DNA of 64,000 nt from Actinotalea endophytica (GTDB lineage Bacteria; Actinomycetota; Actinomycetes; Actinomycetales; Cellulomonadaceae). A model generated the notes under the pieces. The model saw nothing but the letters and a program-made list of their open reading frames with translations. It did no database searches and was not told the DNA's origin. Location of the stretch: contig NZ_JAOVZU010000005.1 in the NCBI RefSeq assembly GCF_025717005.1, positions 186,001-250,000 on the forward strand, in the 5' to 3' direction. The position numbers were made by a program, and so were the translations under genes. Below, in pieces: positions 50,089 to 58,443 of this stretch (within the stretch, counting starts at the first letter, position 1; each line of letters opens with the position of its first letter).

Positions 50089-50302
50089 ACGTCCTCCAAG
50101 AGGGGCAACGGCTGAGGCGAACGGTACCCGGCCAGAGCCCATCGGTCCCGGGATCGCCCGGATCCCCACGGGCCGCACCCCCACTCGGCCACCGCGAAGG
50201 CGCCGTGCTCGATCTCCCCGCCCAGGGTCTGCCGAACAAGGGCGTCGCCGGCGCGCTGCACATCAGGCCCAGGACCGTTCCTTCTCGGTCATGGCCACCG
50301 AT

Positions 50303-50331
50303 CCCGGCCGACCGGCGGACGGTCGGCCGGG
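50303..50331 (-). terminator. Terminator of the alkylsulfatase-SulP operon
   Basis: CCCGGCCGACCG pairs perfectly with its complement (12 bp) around a GCGGA loop, ten bases past the alkylsulfatase stop. The rest of the 253-base gap to the deaminase gene shows no gene. Confidence 0.75.
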
Positions 50332-50341
50332 AGCTGGCGGG

Positions 50342-52243
50342 CTACTCCTTCTCGGGGGTGACGATCGCGAAGTCCGGGTCCCCGGGATCCAGGACCGCCA
50401 TCAGCCGCCCGAGCGCCGACGCGTCCCCGGCCAGCTCGATACCGGCCTGGGCCATCGCCTCCGGGCTGAGGCCGCCGCCTGCGAGCGCGGCGAGCTGGGC
50501 GTGGTGCGGCAGGGTGAGCGTCGCGTCCGCACCCTCGCTCTCCGCGACGCGCCGATGGGTCAGGACCCCGTTGGCGAGGGTGACGCGGTAGCGCGCGCCG
50601 TCATCGGTGAAGGCGACGTCGATCGTCAGGTGGTCGTCCCACGCTCGCGGGCCGTCGACCTGGATCGCGAGGGCGTCGAAGAGCATCTCCGGCGTGAGCT
50701 GGGCGATCATGTCGGCCGCCGACGTCGCGATCGGCGTGCCGAAGGAACCCTCGCGCAGCTCCGTCGCCCCGGAGAGGTAGAAGTTCCGCCAGGTGCCGTT
50801 CTCGGACCCGTAGCCGAGCTGCTCGTACGTGTCCGCGAGGAGCTCACGGGCGGCGGCGTGGCCGGGCTCGGCGAACACGACGTGGCCGAGCACCTCGGCG
50901 ACCCAGCGGTAGTCCCCGGCGTCGAACGACCCTCGGGCCTTGGCGACCACGGCGTCAGCCCCACCCATGAACTCGACGTACCGGATGGCCTGCTCCACGG
51001 GCGGGTGCTGCCACAGGTGAGCCGGGTTCCCGTCGAACCAGCCCAGGTAGCGCTGGTAGATGGCCTTCACGTTGTGGCTCACCGAGCCGTAGTAGCCGTG
51101 CGTGCTCCAGGCCTTCTCCAGCGCCGGCGGCAAGGTCATCGCCTCGGCGATCTCAGGTCCGGTCAGCCCCTGGTTCAGCATGCGCAAGGTCTGGTCGTGC
51201 AGGTAGGCGTAGAGGTCTCGCTGCGTCTCGAGGAAGGTCAGGATCCGGTCGCCACCCCAGGTCGGCCAGTGGTGCGAGGCGAACGCCACGTCGGATCGTG
51301 CCGAGAAGAGGTCGATGGCCTCCGTGAGGTACTTCGACCAGACGTTCGGGTCACGGACCAGGGCACCGCGCAGGGTCAGCAGGTTGTGCAGGTTGTGGGT
51401 GGCGTTCTCGGCCATGCACAGCGCCCGGTAGCGCGGGAAGTAGAAGTGCATCTCGGCGGGGGCCTCGGTCCCGGGAGCCATCTGGAACTCGATCTCCAGA
51501 CCGTCGACGACCTCCACCTGGCCGGTGCTCGTGATGTCCACCGTGGGCACGATCAACGTGATGGTGCCCGTGGAGGTCGTCTGGCCGAGTCCCGCGCCCA
51601 CGGCACCCCGCGGCCCGCGGTCGAGCGCAGCCCCGTACATGTAGCCGGCGCGCCGCGACATGGCCGTGCCCGCGTAGACGTTCTCGGCGATCGCATGGTG
51701 GACGAAGCCCTCCGGGGCGAGCACCGCGACCCGGCCGGCGTCGACGTCGGCCTGCGTGGTCACGCCCTTGACCCCGCCGAAGTGGTCGGCGTGGGAGTGG
51801 GTGTAGATCACCCCGGTGACCGGACGGTCGCCTCGGTGCTCCCGGTACAGGGCCAGCGCGGCCGCCGCGCACTCGGTCGAGATGAGCGGGTCGATGACGA
51901 CAACCCCACTGTCCCCCTCGACGAACGTGATGTTCGACAGGTCCAGGCCACGCACCTGGTAGATGCCCTCCGTGACCTCGAACAGGCCCTGCTTGGTGAC
52001 GAGCGACGACTGGCGCCACAGGCTCGGGTTCACCGAGCCCGGCGCCTCACCGCTGATGAAGGCGTACGAGTCGTTGTCCCACACGACCCGTCCGTCGTCG
52101 GCACGGACCACCCCCGGCTCGAGCTTGGCGATGAAGCCGCGTTCGGCGTCGGCGAAGTCCTGGGTGTCGTCGAACGGCCAGCGCTCGGCGAGTGCCCGCT
52201 GCTGCCCGATGACGATCGCGGTGGGGTCCTTCTGCGTGGCCAT
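50342..52243 (-). CDS. Linear primary-alkylsulfatase (SdsA/BDS1-like metallo-beta-lactamase-fold)
   Basis: Hydrolyses alkyl sulfate esters such as dodecyl sulfate to alcohol plus sulfate. The 633-residue protein has the binuclear zinc motif THSHADHFGG (148-157), the acidic ligand region MAENATHNLHNLL, an alpha-helical dimerisation domain (YVEFMGGADAVVAKARGSF ... YGSENGTWRNFYL) and a C-terminal SCP2-like domain that binds the alkyl chain. There is no signal peptide, so it is probably cytoplasmic, unlike secreted Pseudomonas SdsA1. AAGGAA precedes the ATG. It follows a SulP transporter by 12 bases. Confidence 0.92.
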   Translation of the reverse strand: MATQKDPTAIVIGQQRALAERWPFDDTQDFADAERGFIAKLEPGVVRADDGRVVWDNDSYAFISGEAPGSVNPSLWRQSSLVTKQGLFEVTEGIYQVRGLDLSNITFVEGDSGVVVIDPLISTECAAAALALYREHRGDRPVTGVIYTHSHADHFGGVKGVTTQADVDAGRVAVLAPEGFVHHAIAENVYAGTAMSRRAGYMYGAALDRGPRGAVGAGLGQTTSTGTITLIVPTVDITSTGQVEVVDGLEIEFQMAPGTEAPAEMHFYFPRYRALCMAENATHNLHNLLTLRGALVRDPNVWSKYLTEAIDLFSARSDVAFASHHWPTWGGDRILTFLETQRDLYAYLHDQTLRMLNQGLTGPEIAEAMTLPPALEKAWSTHGYYGSVSHNVKAIYQRYLGWFDGNPAHLWQHPPVEQAIRYVEFMGGADAVVAKARGSFDAGDYRWVAEVLGHVVFAEPGHAAARELLADTYEQLGYGSENGTWRNFYLSGATELREGSFGTPIATSAADMIAQLTPEMLFDALAIQVDGPRAWDDHLTIDVAFTDDGARYRVTLANGVLTHRRVAESEGADATLTLPHHAQLAALAGGGLSPEAMAQAGIELAGDASALGRLMAVLDPGDPDFAIVTPEKE

Positions 52244-52255
52244 CCCAGGTTCCTT

Positions 52256-53959
52256 TCACTCAGGAGATGAACTGGCCGTGCCGGGTTCCGGTCGGTCGCC
52301 GCCCGCGATGCGGCGGGCGTGGTCGTACGCCTCGTCGAGGGACGCGGTGATGCCGTCCTTCGCGAGGAAGATGTGCTGCTCGCCGATCTTCCGGTCGAGG
52401 CCGCTTCGTGCGAGCTTCTCGGCAACCAGTGGCGCGACCCCGGCCAGGACGAGCGTGTTGCCCTCGGCGGTCAGGCGGGTGCAGTACTGGTCGAGGAACC
52501 GCAGGCCGGTGCTCCTGACGTCGTCGACGTCCCTGATCCGCAGGACGAGGACAGCCCCGCTCGCCGACTCCGGCCTTGGCAGGGCCTCGGCGAGGCGTGG
52601 GATCTCGGCGAAGAACTGCCAGTCCCGCAGCCCGACCACGGTGACCTCGGCCGGGTCCAGCTGCACCCGCCCGGGCCGCTCGGTCCAGTAGCCGCCGTCG
52701 CGCACGAGCTCGTTCACCTTCCCCGCGCGGGCGGATCCACCGACGAAGACCAGGATGGACAGCCCGGCGCCGAGGAAGATCGTCCACTGCAGCGGGATGA
52801 ACATCGCCGAGCCGAACGTCAGCAGCATCGCGGCGAACGACCAGGGCGAACCGACGGCGGACAGCCGGGCGTTGGCCAGCCTGCCGACGACGAGCTCGAC
52901 CGCGATGACGAACAGCAGGCCCGCGATCACCGCGAGCGGCACGGTCTCGGCCACGCTGCCGAACAGCAGCACAAGCAGGCCCAGCCAGGCCGCGGAGAAC
53001 ACCCCGCCCCACCGTGACTGCGAGCCTCCGCTGACCGAGATGCCGGTGCGTGACAGCGACCCTCCGGTCGCCATCGACTGGAAGAACGCACCCGCGACGT
53101 TCCCCAACCCCTGGCCGACGAAGTCCCTGCTCGCCGAGGCCTTCGAGCCGTCCGGGTTCGGGTAGGCGGTGCTGATCCCCGCGCCCTGGACCAGCGCCAC
53201 GAGCGCCACGGAGACCGAGCCGAGCACCAGCACGGGGATCGACGACAGGTCCGGGAGGTCCGGGGTCGGCAGGCCGTTCGGGATGCTCGCGATGTCGCCG
53301 ACCGTCGCGACCGAGGCGAGGCCCAGGAGTGGCACGGCGACGGTCATGATCACCAGCGCGATCACCGGCGCGAGCTTCTCCGTCGGCCGGAACGCCTTGC
53401 CCGCGACCACCAGCGCGACGGTCGCCAGGGCCACGCCCGTGGTCGCCGGATCCCACGACCCGATGTGTGCGAACCAGTCCCAGAGCTGGCTGAGCTTGTT
53501 CGAGCCCTGCGGGTCGTAGCCGGAGAAGTCGCCGAGCTCGCCGATCAGGATCAGCAACGACGCCGCCGCGACGAAGCCGGTCATCACCGAGTTCGACACG
53601 AAGCTGACCAGGCTGCCGAGCTTGAGGAGCCCGAGGACGAGCATGAAGACACCCGACAGCAGGGTCACGGTGAACAACGCCCCGGGCATCGCGTCGTTGG
53701 CGATGCCGGCGACGACCAGGACGCTCCCGGTCGACAGGGCGATCGCGCTGGTCAGCGTCGAGATCATCAGGACGGTCCCGGTGGCCAACGCGGCCACGAG
53801 CGTGGCGACGAGCCCGGAGTACAGGCCGTAGAGCGGGTTCACCCCGGCGAGCTGTGCGTACGCCATTCCTTCGGGGATCGAGAACAACCCCGTTGCGAAC
53901 CCCGCGACGGCGCCCGACACGACCGTGTCGCGCCCAAGACCACTGGGCATGAACCTCAT
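52256..53959 (-). CDS. SulP-family anion (sulfate-type) transporter with STAS domain
   Basis: A 567-residue membrane transporter. About the first 400 residues hold 10-14 hydrophobic segments with the SulP opening GAVAGFATGLFSIPEGMAYAQLAGVNPLYGLYS. The C-terminal STAS domain includes VTVVGLRDWQFFAEI and RIRDVDDVRSTGLRFL. Specificity is not readable (sulfate, bicarbonate or other). Pairing with an alkylsulfatase suggests sulfate or sulfate-ester movement. ATG 53959 follows AGGGGCG; the ORF start at 54145 would overlap the next gene. Confidence 0.88.
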   Translation of the reverse strand: MRFMPSGLGRDTVVSGAVAGFATGLFSIPEGMAYAQLAGVNPLYGLYSGLVATLVAALATGTVLMISTLTSAIALSTGSVLVVAGIANDAMPGALFTVTLLSGVFMLVLGLLKLGSLVSFVSNSVMTGFVAAASLLILIGELGDFSGYDPQGSNKLSQLWDWFAHIGSWDPATTGVALATVALVVAGKAFRPTEKLAPVIALVIMTVAVPLLGLASVATVGDIASIPNGLPTPDLPDLSSIPVLVLGSVSVALVALVQGAGISTAYPNPDGSKASASRDFVGQGLGNVAGAFFQSMATGGSLSRTGISVSGGSQSRWGGVFSAAWLGLLVLLFGSVAETVPLAVIAGLLFVIAVELVVGRLANARLSAVGSPWSFAAMLLTFGSAMFIPLQWTIFLGAGLSILVFVGGSARAGKVNELVRDGGYWTERPGRVQLDPAEVTVVGLRDWQFFAEIPRLAEALPRPESASGAVLVLRIRDVDDVRSTGLRFLDQYCTRLTAEGNTLVLAGVAPLVAEKLARSGLDRKIGEQHIFLAKDGITASLDEAYDHARRIAGGDRPEPGTASSSPE

Positions 53960-54095
53960 ACGCGCCCCTGTCAACGGGCGCTGCTGCCTCGCCGATGAGA
54001 CCGCAGCGGGCCGGCCCACGGGCCGACACGGCAACTCTGGCACGCAGGCCGTCGCCGCAGGTGAAGATCGGAGGAACGACTGACGTCGAGGACGC

Positions 54096-54464
54096 CTAGA
54101 ACCAGCCGAGCTCCCGCAGCTCACGCTCGGAGATCCCCATCGCATGCCCGACCTCGTGGCCGAGCACCGTGAGCACCCGGGCGGGCACCTCCTCGCGGGA
54201 TCGGCAGGCGGCCAGGATGGGCAGTCGGAAGAGGGTGATCGTGTCCGGGATCGATCCGGGAACCCGTCCGCCGTGGGCGGTCGCGGGGATCCCCCGGTAC
54301 TGGCCGAGGAGCGTGACCCCGGGACGCGTGGTGCCCGGCTCGGGTTCGTCCCGCACGAGCACGGCGATCTCGTCGAGGAGGGGCGTCGTCCACTCCGGCA
54401 ACGCGTCGAGCGCGTCGGTGACCAGCCCCTCGAACTCCTCGCTGGTCATCCGGACCGGGCTCAT
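54096..54464 (-). CDS. Metallopeptidase-family (zincin-like) small protein
   Basis: 122 residues of the minimal zincin family. HEVGHAMGISERELRELGW supplies HExxH plus a downstream acidic residue, preceded by helical sequence (EFEGLVTDALDALPEW) typical of the group. Proteolytic activity has not been shown for most members, so the role is open. The stop lies upstream of SulP by 136 bases. The start overlaps the next upstream gene by four bases. Confidence 0.85.
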   Translation of the reverse strand: MSPVRMTSEEFEGLVTDALDALPEWTTPLLDEIAVLVRDEPEPGTTRPGVTLLGQYRGIPATAHGGRVPGSIPDTITLFRLPILAACRSREEVPARVLTVLGHEVGHAMGISERELRELGWF

Positions 54465-54673
54465 CGTCCTCCCCGGTCTGAGTCGCTCGGGCGTCCTCTC
54501 CGGCGGGTGCCACGGACGAGGAGCGGCAGGCCGACCACGATCAGCACGATCGCAACGGCCAGCTCGACGCCGGGCGGCAGCCTGGTGGTGGTCACGGCGA
54601 ACCGGTGGATCAGCGCGATCACCCCCGTGACGGTGAGGATGATGCCGAGCCGGAGGTAGGCGTTCCTCGACAC
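54461..54673 (-). CDS. Small two-helix membrane protein, hypothetical
   Basis: 70 residues with two hydrophobic segments (LGIILTVTGVIALIHRFAV and LAVAIVLIVVGLPLLV) and a basic C-terminal tail (RGTRRRGRPSD). There is no family I can name. The GTG start has AGGGG seven bases upstream, and the stop overlaps the zincin start (ATGA), so the two are co-translated. Confidence 0.7.
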   Translation of the reverse strand: MSRNAYLRLGIILTVTGVIALIHRFAVTTTRLPPGVELAVAIVLIVVGLPLLVRGTRRRGRPSDSDRGGR

Positions 54674-54683
54674 CGTCGCACCC

Positions 54684-54989
54684 CTAGTCGCGGACCAGGA
54701 CGAGCGCGAGGCCGGGGATGACGAAGGATGCGAGGAACAGCGGCAGGAACCTCTTGCCGGTGCACCGGAAGGCGGCGACCTCGTCGTTCCCGATCTCGAA
54801 GGTCTTCGTCGCGCTCGAGTTGCGCCCGTTGCGGACCTGAAGGGTGTGGCGTCCGGGGTCGAGGTTCGTCTCGAACGTCTGGTTGAGCTCGACCGTCCCG
54901 GCAGGTCGACCGTCGAGCTCGATCTCGTAGGGGCCTCGACGCACCTCCGCTCCGACCGCGCGGTGGGACACCGTCAACGTTGCGACCAC
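54684..54989 (-). CDS. Hypothetical protein with PEGA-like strand region and C-terminal membrane helix
   Basis: 101 residues. The first ~75 suggest a small beta domain (GPYEIELDGRPAGTVELNQTFETNLDPGRHTLQVRNGRNSSATKTFEI), similar in style to PEGA or transthyretin-like carriers. The last ~20 (FLPLFLASFVIPGLALVLV) form a membrane anchor. GTG 54989 is supported by GAGGAGG six bases upstream; the ORF's longer start is not. It lies ten bases upstream of the two-helix gene, a probable three-gene unit. Confidence 0.72.
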   Translation of the reverse strand: MVATLTVSHRAVGAEVRRGPYEIELDGRPAGTVELNQTFETNLDPGRHTLQVRNGRNSSATKTFEIGNDEVAAFRCTGKRFLPLFLASFVIPGLALVLVRD

Positions 54990-55058
54990 GGTTGCCTCCT
55001 CGGACCGCCGACAGGCCCAGTCTCCTCCCCCGACCTGGGGGTTGGCTGGGCGTCGGCT

Positions 55059-55089
55059 GGACGCAGAGCCCGCGCGACGGGCCGCGTCC
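55059..55089 (-). terminator. Probable terminator of the hbd operon
   Basis: GGACGC...GCGTCC encloses an inner GCCCG-CGCGA-CGGGC stem, giving a bulged 11-bp hairpin 22 bases past the hbd stop. Confidence 0.5.
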
Positions 55090-55110
55090 GGACCCGGCCC
55101 ACCGACCGGA

Positions 55111-55944
55111 TCAGTACGTGTGGAACCCCCGGCCGGTCTTCCGGCCGAGCCATCCGGCCCGCACGTACTTGCGCAGCAGCGGCGCCGGCCGGTACTTCGG
55201 GTCACCGGTCTCGGCCTGCAGCACCTCCATCACCGCGAGCACCACGTCCAGACCGATCAGGTCGCCCAGCTCGAGCGGACCCATCGGGTGGTTGGCGCCG
55301 AGCTTCATCGCGGTGTCGATGTCCTCCGCCGAGGCGGTGCCCGCGGCCAACAGCTCGGCGCCTTCGTTGACCAGCGGGATCAGGATCCGGTTCACCACGA
55401 ACCCGGCGCCCTCCTGGACCTGGACCGGGGTCTTGCCCAGCCGGGTCGCCAGCTCGGTCACCTGCGCGACCACCTCCGGCGGGGTCGCCGCACCGGCGAT
55501 CACCTCGACCAGCTTCATCACCGGCGCCGGGTTGAAGAAGTGCATGCCGACGACGGGGTGCGCCAGGCCGCGGGCCAGCTCGGTCACCGACAGCGAGGAC
55601 GTGTTGGTCGCGAGGACGGTCCCGGCGCCGCACATCTGGTCCAGCTGCTCGAAGAGCGGCCGCTTGACGGCCATGCTCTCGACGATCGCCTCGATGACGA
55701 GGTCGGCACCCGCGAGGTCCTCGACCAGGCCGATCGAGAGCCGGGCCTTGGTCGCGGCCGCCGCCTCCGCGTCGATCTTGCCCTTCTCGACCAGACGGTC
55801 CTGGTTGCGGCCGATCCGCTCGCTGCCCGAGCGCGCGAGGTCGAGGGTCGCGTCGGTGAGCGTCACCTCGAACCCCTCGTTCCGGGCGAACACCTCCGCG
55901 ATCCCGGCCCCCATGGTCCCGGCACCGATCACTCCCACACGCAT
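55111..55944 (-). CDS. 3-Hydroxyacyl-CoA (3-hydroxybutyryl-CoA) dehydrogenase
   Basis: 277 residues, the single-function HBD/PaaH type. The N-terminal NAD fold [17 protein letters not shown] and catalytic His in [17 protein letters not shown] precede a helical C-terminal dimer domain ending in GRGFHTY. It oxidises 3-hydroxyacyl-CoA to 3-ketoacyl-CoA. It lies nine bases after an enoyl-CoA hydratase and, with maoC, gives hydration and oxidation steps of beta-oxidation; acyl-CoA dehydrogenase and thiolase are not in view. Confidence 0.93.
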   Translation of the reverse strand: MRVGVIGAGTMGAGIAEVFARNEGFEVTLTDATLDLARSGSERIGRNQDRLVEKGKIDAEAAAATKARLSIGLVEDLAGADLVIEAIVESMAVKRPLFEQLDQMCGAGTVLATNTSSLSVTELARGLAHPVVGMHFFNPAPVMKLVEVIAGAATPPEVVAQVTELATRLGKTPVQVQEGAGFVVNRILIPLVNEGAELLAAGTASAEDIDTAMKLGANHPMGPLELGDLIGLDVVLAVMEVLQAETGDPKYRPAPLLRKYVRAGWLGRKTGRGFHTY

Positions 55945-55953
55945 CTCTGCTCC

Positions 55954-56727
55954 TCACTCGCCCCGGAACGGGCTGTGCGATCTCTTCTCCAGGAATGCCG
56001 CCATGGCCTCGCGCTGGTCCGCCGAGCCGAAGCACGCGGCGAACTCCTCGACCTCGATCTCGAGGGCCGCGTCGAGGTCGACCGACTGCCCGCGCAGCAG
56101 GGCGGACTTGGTCGCGCGGATCGCGATCGGCGCCTGCTCGGCGATCGACCGGGCCATGGCGCGCGCGGCGTCCAGCAGTTCGTCCGGCGGGTGCACGGCG
56201 TTGACGAGGCCGATCTCCAGCGCCCGTGGAGCCTTGATGCTGCGACCGGTGAACAGCAGCTCCCGGGCGAACGCAGGCCCGACGAGTCGTGCCAGACGCT
56301 GGGTCCCACCGAACCCGGCCGTGACGCCGAGACCGACCTCGGGCTGCCCGAAGACCGCGCGCTCCGAACCGAGCCTGATGTCGCACGCCAGGGCGAGCTC
56401 GCACCCGCCCCCGATCGCGAAGCCGTTCACGGCCGCGATCGACGGCACGCCGAGCATCTCGAGCTTCCGGAACACCCGGTTGCCGCGCCTGCTGAAGGCC
56501 TCCGCCTCGGCCGGTGCGAACGTCGCCATCTCGCCGATGTCCGCGCCGGCGACGAAGGCCCGGCCGGCGCCGGTCACGATCAACGCGCGCGCGCCGTCGG
56601 CCTCCACCGTGTCGAGCACCGTCTCGAGCTCGACGAGCACCGCGGCGTTCAGCGCGTTGAGTGCGTCCTCACGCCTGATGGTGACGGTTGCGACCTGGTC
56701 GGCGATCTCGTAGTCGAGGTGTCCCAT
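55954..56727 (-). CDS. Enoyl-CoA hydratase (crotonase family)
   Basis: 257 residues. The oxyanion-hole segments AFVAGADIGEM and GGGCELALACDI are present, as are both catalytic Glu positions (in GGGCELA and GQPEVGLG). This suggests a true hydratase rather than an isomerase or hydrolase. It is preceded by AGGGG and lies nine to ten bases from both neighbours, so it is in one operon with maoC and hbd. Confidence 0.93.
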   Translation of the reverse strand: MGHLDYEIADQVATVTIRREDALNALNAAVLVELETVLDTVEADGARALIVTGAGRAFVAGADIGEMATFAPAEAEAFSRRGNRVFRKLEMLGVPSIAAVNGFAIGGGCELALACDIRLGSERAVFGQPEVGLGVTAGFGGTQRLARLVGPAFARELLFTGRSIKAPRALEIGLVNAVHPPDELLDAARAMARSIAEQAPIAIRATKSALLRGQSVDLDAALEIEVEEFAACFGSADQREAMAAFLEKRSHSPFRGE

Positions 56728-56736
56728 CTCGGCCCC

Positions 56737-57153
56737 CTACGCTGCCGGCCGGCGCGGCGGCAGCAGGACCGCCTCGCCGTCGACCACGACCGTGCCGTCC
56801 TGCTTGGTGGCGACGCACTCGAAGCGCACGCGTCCCTTCTCGAGCTTCTCGGCCACGGTGACCGTCGCCTTCACGGTGTCGCCGAGGAAGACCGGCGCCG
56901 TGAACCTGACCGATTGCGAGACGTAGATCGCACCCTCTCCCGGCAGCGACGTGCCGAACACCGTCGAGAACAGGCTCGCCGAGAGCATCCCGTGCGCGAT
57001 CCGCGTGCCGAACCGGGTCTGCTCCGCGTAGCGCTGGTTCACGTGAGCAGGGTTGAAGTCCCCGACGATGCCGGCGAAGCCGTACACATCGGCCTCGGAG
57101 ATCGTCTTCTCGAATGACGCACAGTCGCCGACGGCGAGCTGCTCGTAGTCCAT
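56737..57153 (-). CDS. MaoC-family (R)-enoyl-CoA hydratase-like dehydratase
   Basis: 138 residues of the hotdog hydratase-2 family. The active-site loop is GDFNPAHVNQRYA (Asp and His dyad), with AHGMLSASLFSTVFG after it. It hydrates enoyl-CoA to (R)-3-hydroxyacyl-CoA, whereas the neighbouring crotonase gives the (S)-isomer. Having both suggests branched or side-chain substrates, or beta-oxidation linked to another pathway. AAGGAG precedes the ATG. First gene of the maoC-ech-hbd operon. Confidence 0.88.
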   Translation of the reverse strand: MDYEQLAVGDCASFEKTISEADVYGFAGIVGDFNPAHVNQRYAEQTRFGTRIAHGMLSASLFSTVFGTSLPGEGAIYVSQSVRFTAPVFLGDTVKATVTVAEKLEKGRVRFECVATKQDGTVVVDGEAVLLPPRRPAA

Positions 57154-57567
57154 GGTCCAGCTCCTTCGCCGGATGACGCCCTTGTCACTTTGGATGATAG
57201 GGCCGGTCGCATGACGCGTGTCAAGAGTCGCCGCCAGCAGGCGTGTCAGGTGCCGACGACAATGTCACTCAGAACCGATCGGGCGACGTCGTGAGCGTGA
57301 CGACATGACAGAGAGTGCGTTTCGACGGCACGCCGATATGGCGTGTGACCTGCACCGATGTGGCGATCTGTGACATTCGCACGCGCTGTGGATCCCGCCG
57401 CAACACGTCGAGCACCGGTGCTTGCCAAACATGACGCTGGTGTCATACGGTGCGGCGCAGGGGGCGCTGCCCGGGCGACCGAGCTCCAACGACGGGGTTC
57501 GCCACACGGTCATCAGGGCAGATGTCATCAGCGTCAGGATCGACTCCAATGAGGGAGGGTCCATCAC
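57154..57567. promoter_or_regulatory. Divergent control region with eight TGTCA/TGACA motifs
   Basis: In 414 bases without a gene there are TGTCA at 57183, 57219, 57244, 57263, 57441 and 57523, and TGACA at 57306 and 57371. By chance about one would be expected. Several form inverted pairs, for example ATGAC-N6-GTCAT at 57431-57446 and TGAC-GCGT-GTCA at 57212-57223. The region lies between maoC and the second liv operon and probably binds a shared regulator. The livH ribosome binding site is GAGGGAGGG just before 57560. Confidence 0.6.
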
Positions 57568-58440
57568 GTGGAGCTGCTTCAACCGCTCCTGCGTAGCCTC
57601 GAGACGGGCAGCGTCTACGCGCTCGCCGCGCTCGGCATCATCCTGGTCTGGCGGACCAGCCGGGTGATGCACTTCGCCCAGGGCTCGATGGGCATGTTCA
57701 GCGGCACCGCGGTGGCCTTCGTCTTCGACCGCACCGGGGCCCCGCTGTGGGCCAGCGTGCTGGTCGGGGCCGTCGTCGCGATCCTGCTCGGCTTCGCCGT
57801 GGACTTCGCCGTGATCCGCCGGCTGCGCCGCGCGACGGCGGTCGGCAAGGAGATCGTCACGCTCGGCCTGATCATGGTGTTCCTCGGTCTGGCCCCGATC
57901 GTCTTCGGCACCGATCCCCTGCTGCTGCCGAAGGCGATCCCGACCGGTGACCTCACGCTCGGCAACGCGAACCTGTCCTACAACGGTCTGCTCAACATCC
58001 TGCTCGGCGTGGTGATCGCCGCCGTGCTCTTCGTGGTGCTGCAGAAGACCAAGATCGGGCTGGCGATCCGGGCCACCGCCTCCAACGAGTCCACCGCTCG
58101 GCTGATGGGCATCCCGACCAAGACCGTCACGCTGCTCGCCTGGGCGACGGCCGGCGTGCTCGGCATGCTCGCCGCGGTGATGATCGCGCCCACCACGACG
58201 GTCACCCCGACCTTCATGAACACGGTGCAGGTCACCGCGCTGTTCGCGTGCGTGCTCGGCGGCTTCCAGACCTTCTACGGCCCGGTGCTCGGGGCGTACC
58301 TGATCGCGATCGCGAGCAACTTCCTCAAGCTCTCGGTCAGCTCGGTATGGGGCGACCAGATCCTCTACCTCCTCATCCTCGTCTTCCTCCTCGTGCGCCC
58401 GAACGGCCTCGTCGGGAAGACCTATCTGAAGAAGGTGTGA
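57568..58440 (+). CDS. livH: Branched-chain amino-acid-type ABC permease LivH (second system)
   Basis: 290 residues, standard length, unlike the fused copy at 35430. It has about eight membrane segments with the family opening SVYALAALGIILVWRTSRVMHFAQGSMGMFSG, the cytoplasmic coupling loop IGLAIRATASNESTARLMGIPTKTV and the C-terminal VRPNGLVG. The GTG start follows GAGGGAGGG. It is the first gene of a livHMGF-plus-binding-protein operon divergent from beta-oxidation genes, which points to an organic acid rather than an amino acid as the cargo. Confidence 0.92.
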   Translation: MELLQPLLRSLETGSVYALAALGIILVWRTSRVMHFAQGSMGMFSGTAVAFVFDRTGAPLWASVLVGAVVAILLGFAVDFAVIRRLRRATAVGKEIVTLGLIMVFLGLAPIVFGTDPLLLPKAIPTGDLTLGNANLSYNGLLNILLGVVIAAVLFVVLQKTKIGLAIRATASNESTARLMGIPTKTVTLLAWATAGVLGMLAAVMIAPTTTVTPTFMNTVQVTALFACVLGGFQTFYGPVLGAYLIAIASNFLKLSVSSVWGDQILYLLILVFLLVRPNGLVGKTYLKKV

Positions 58441-58443
58441 GCG

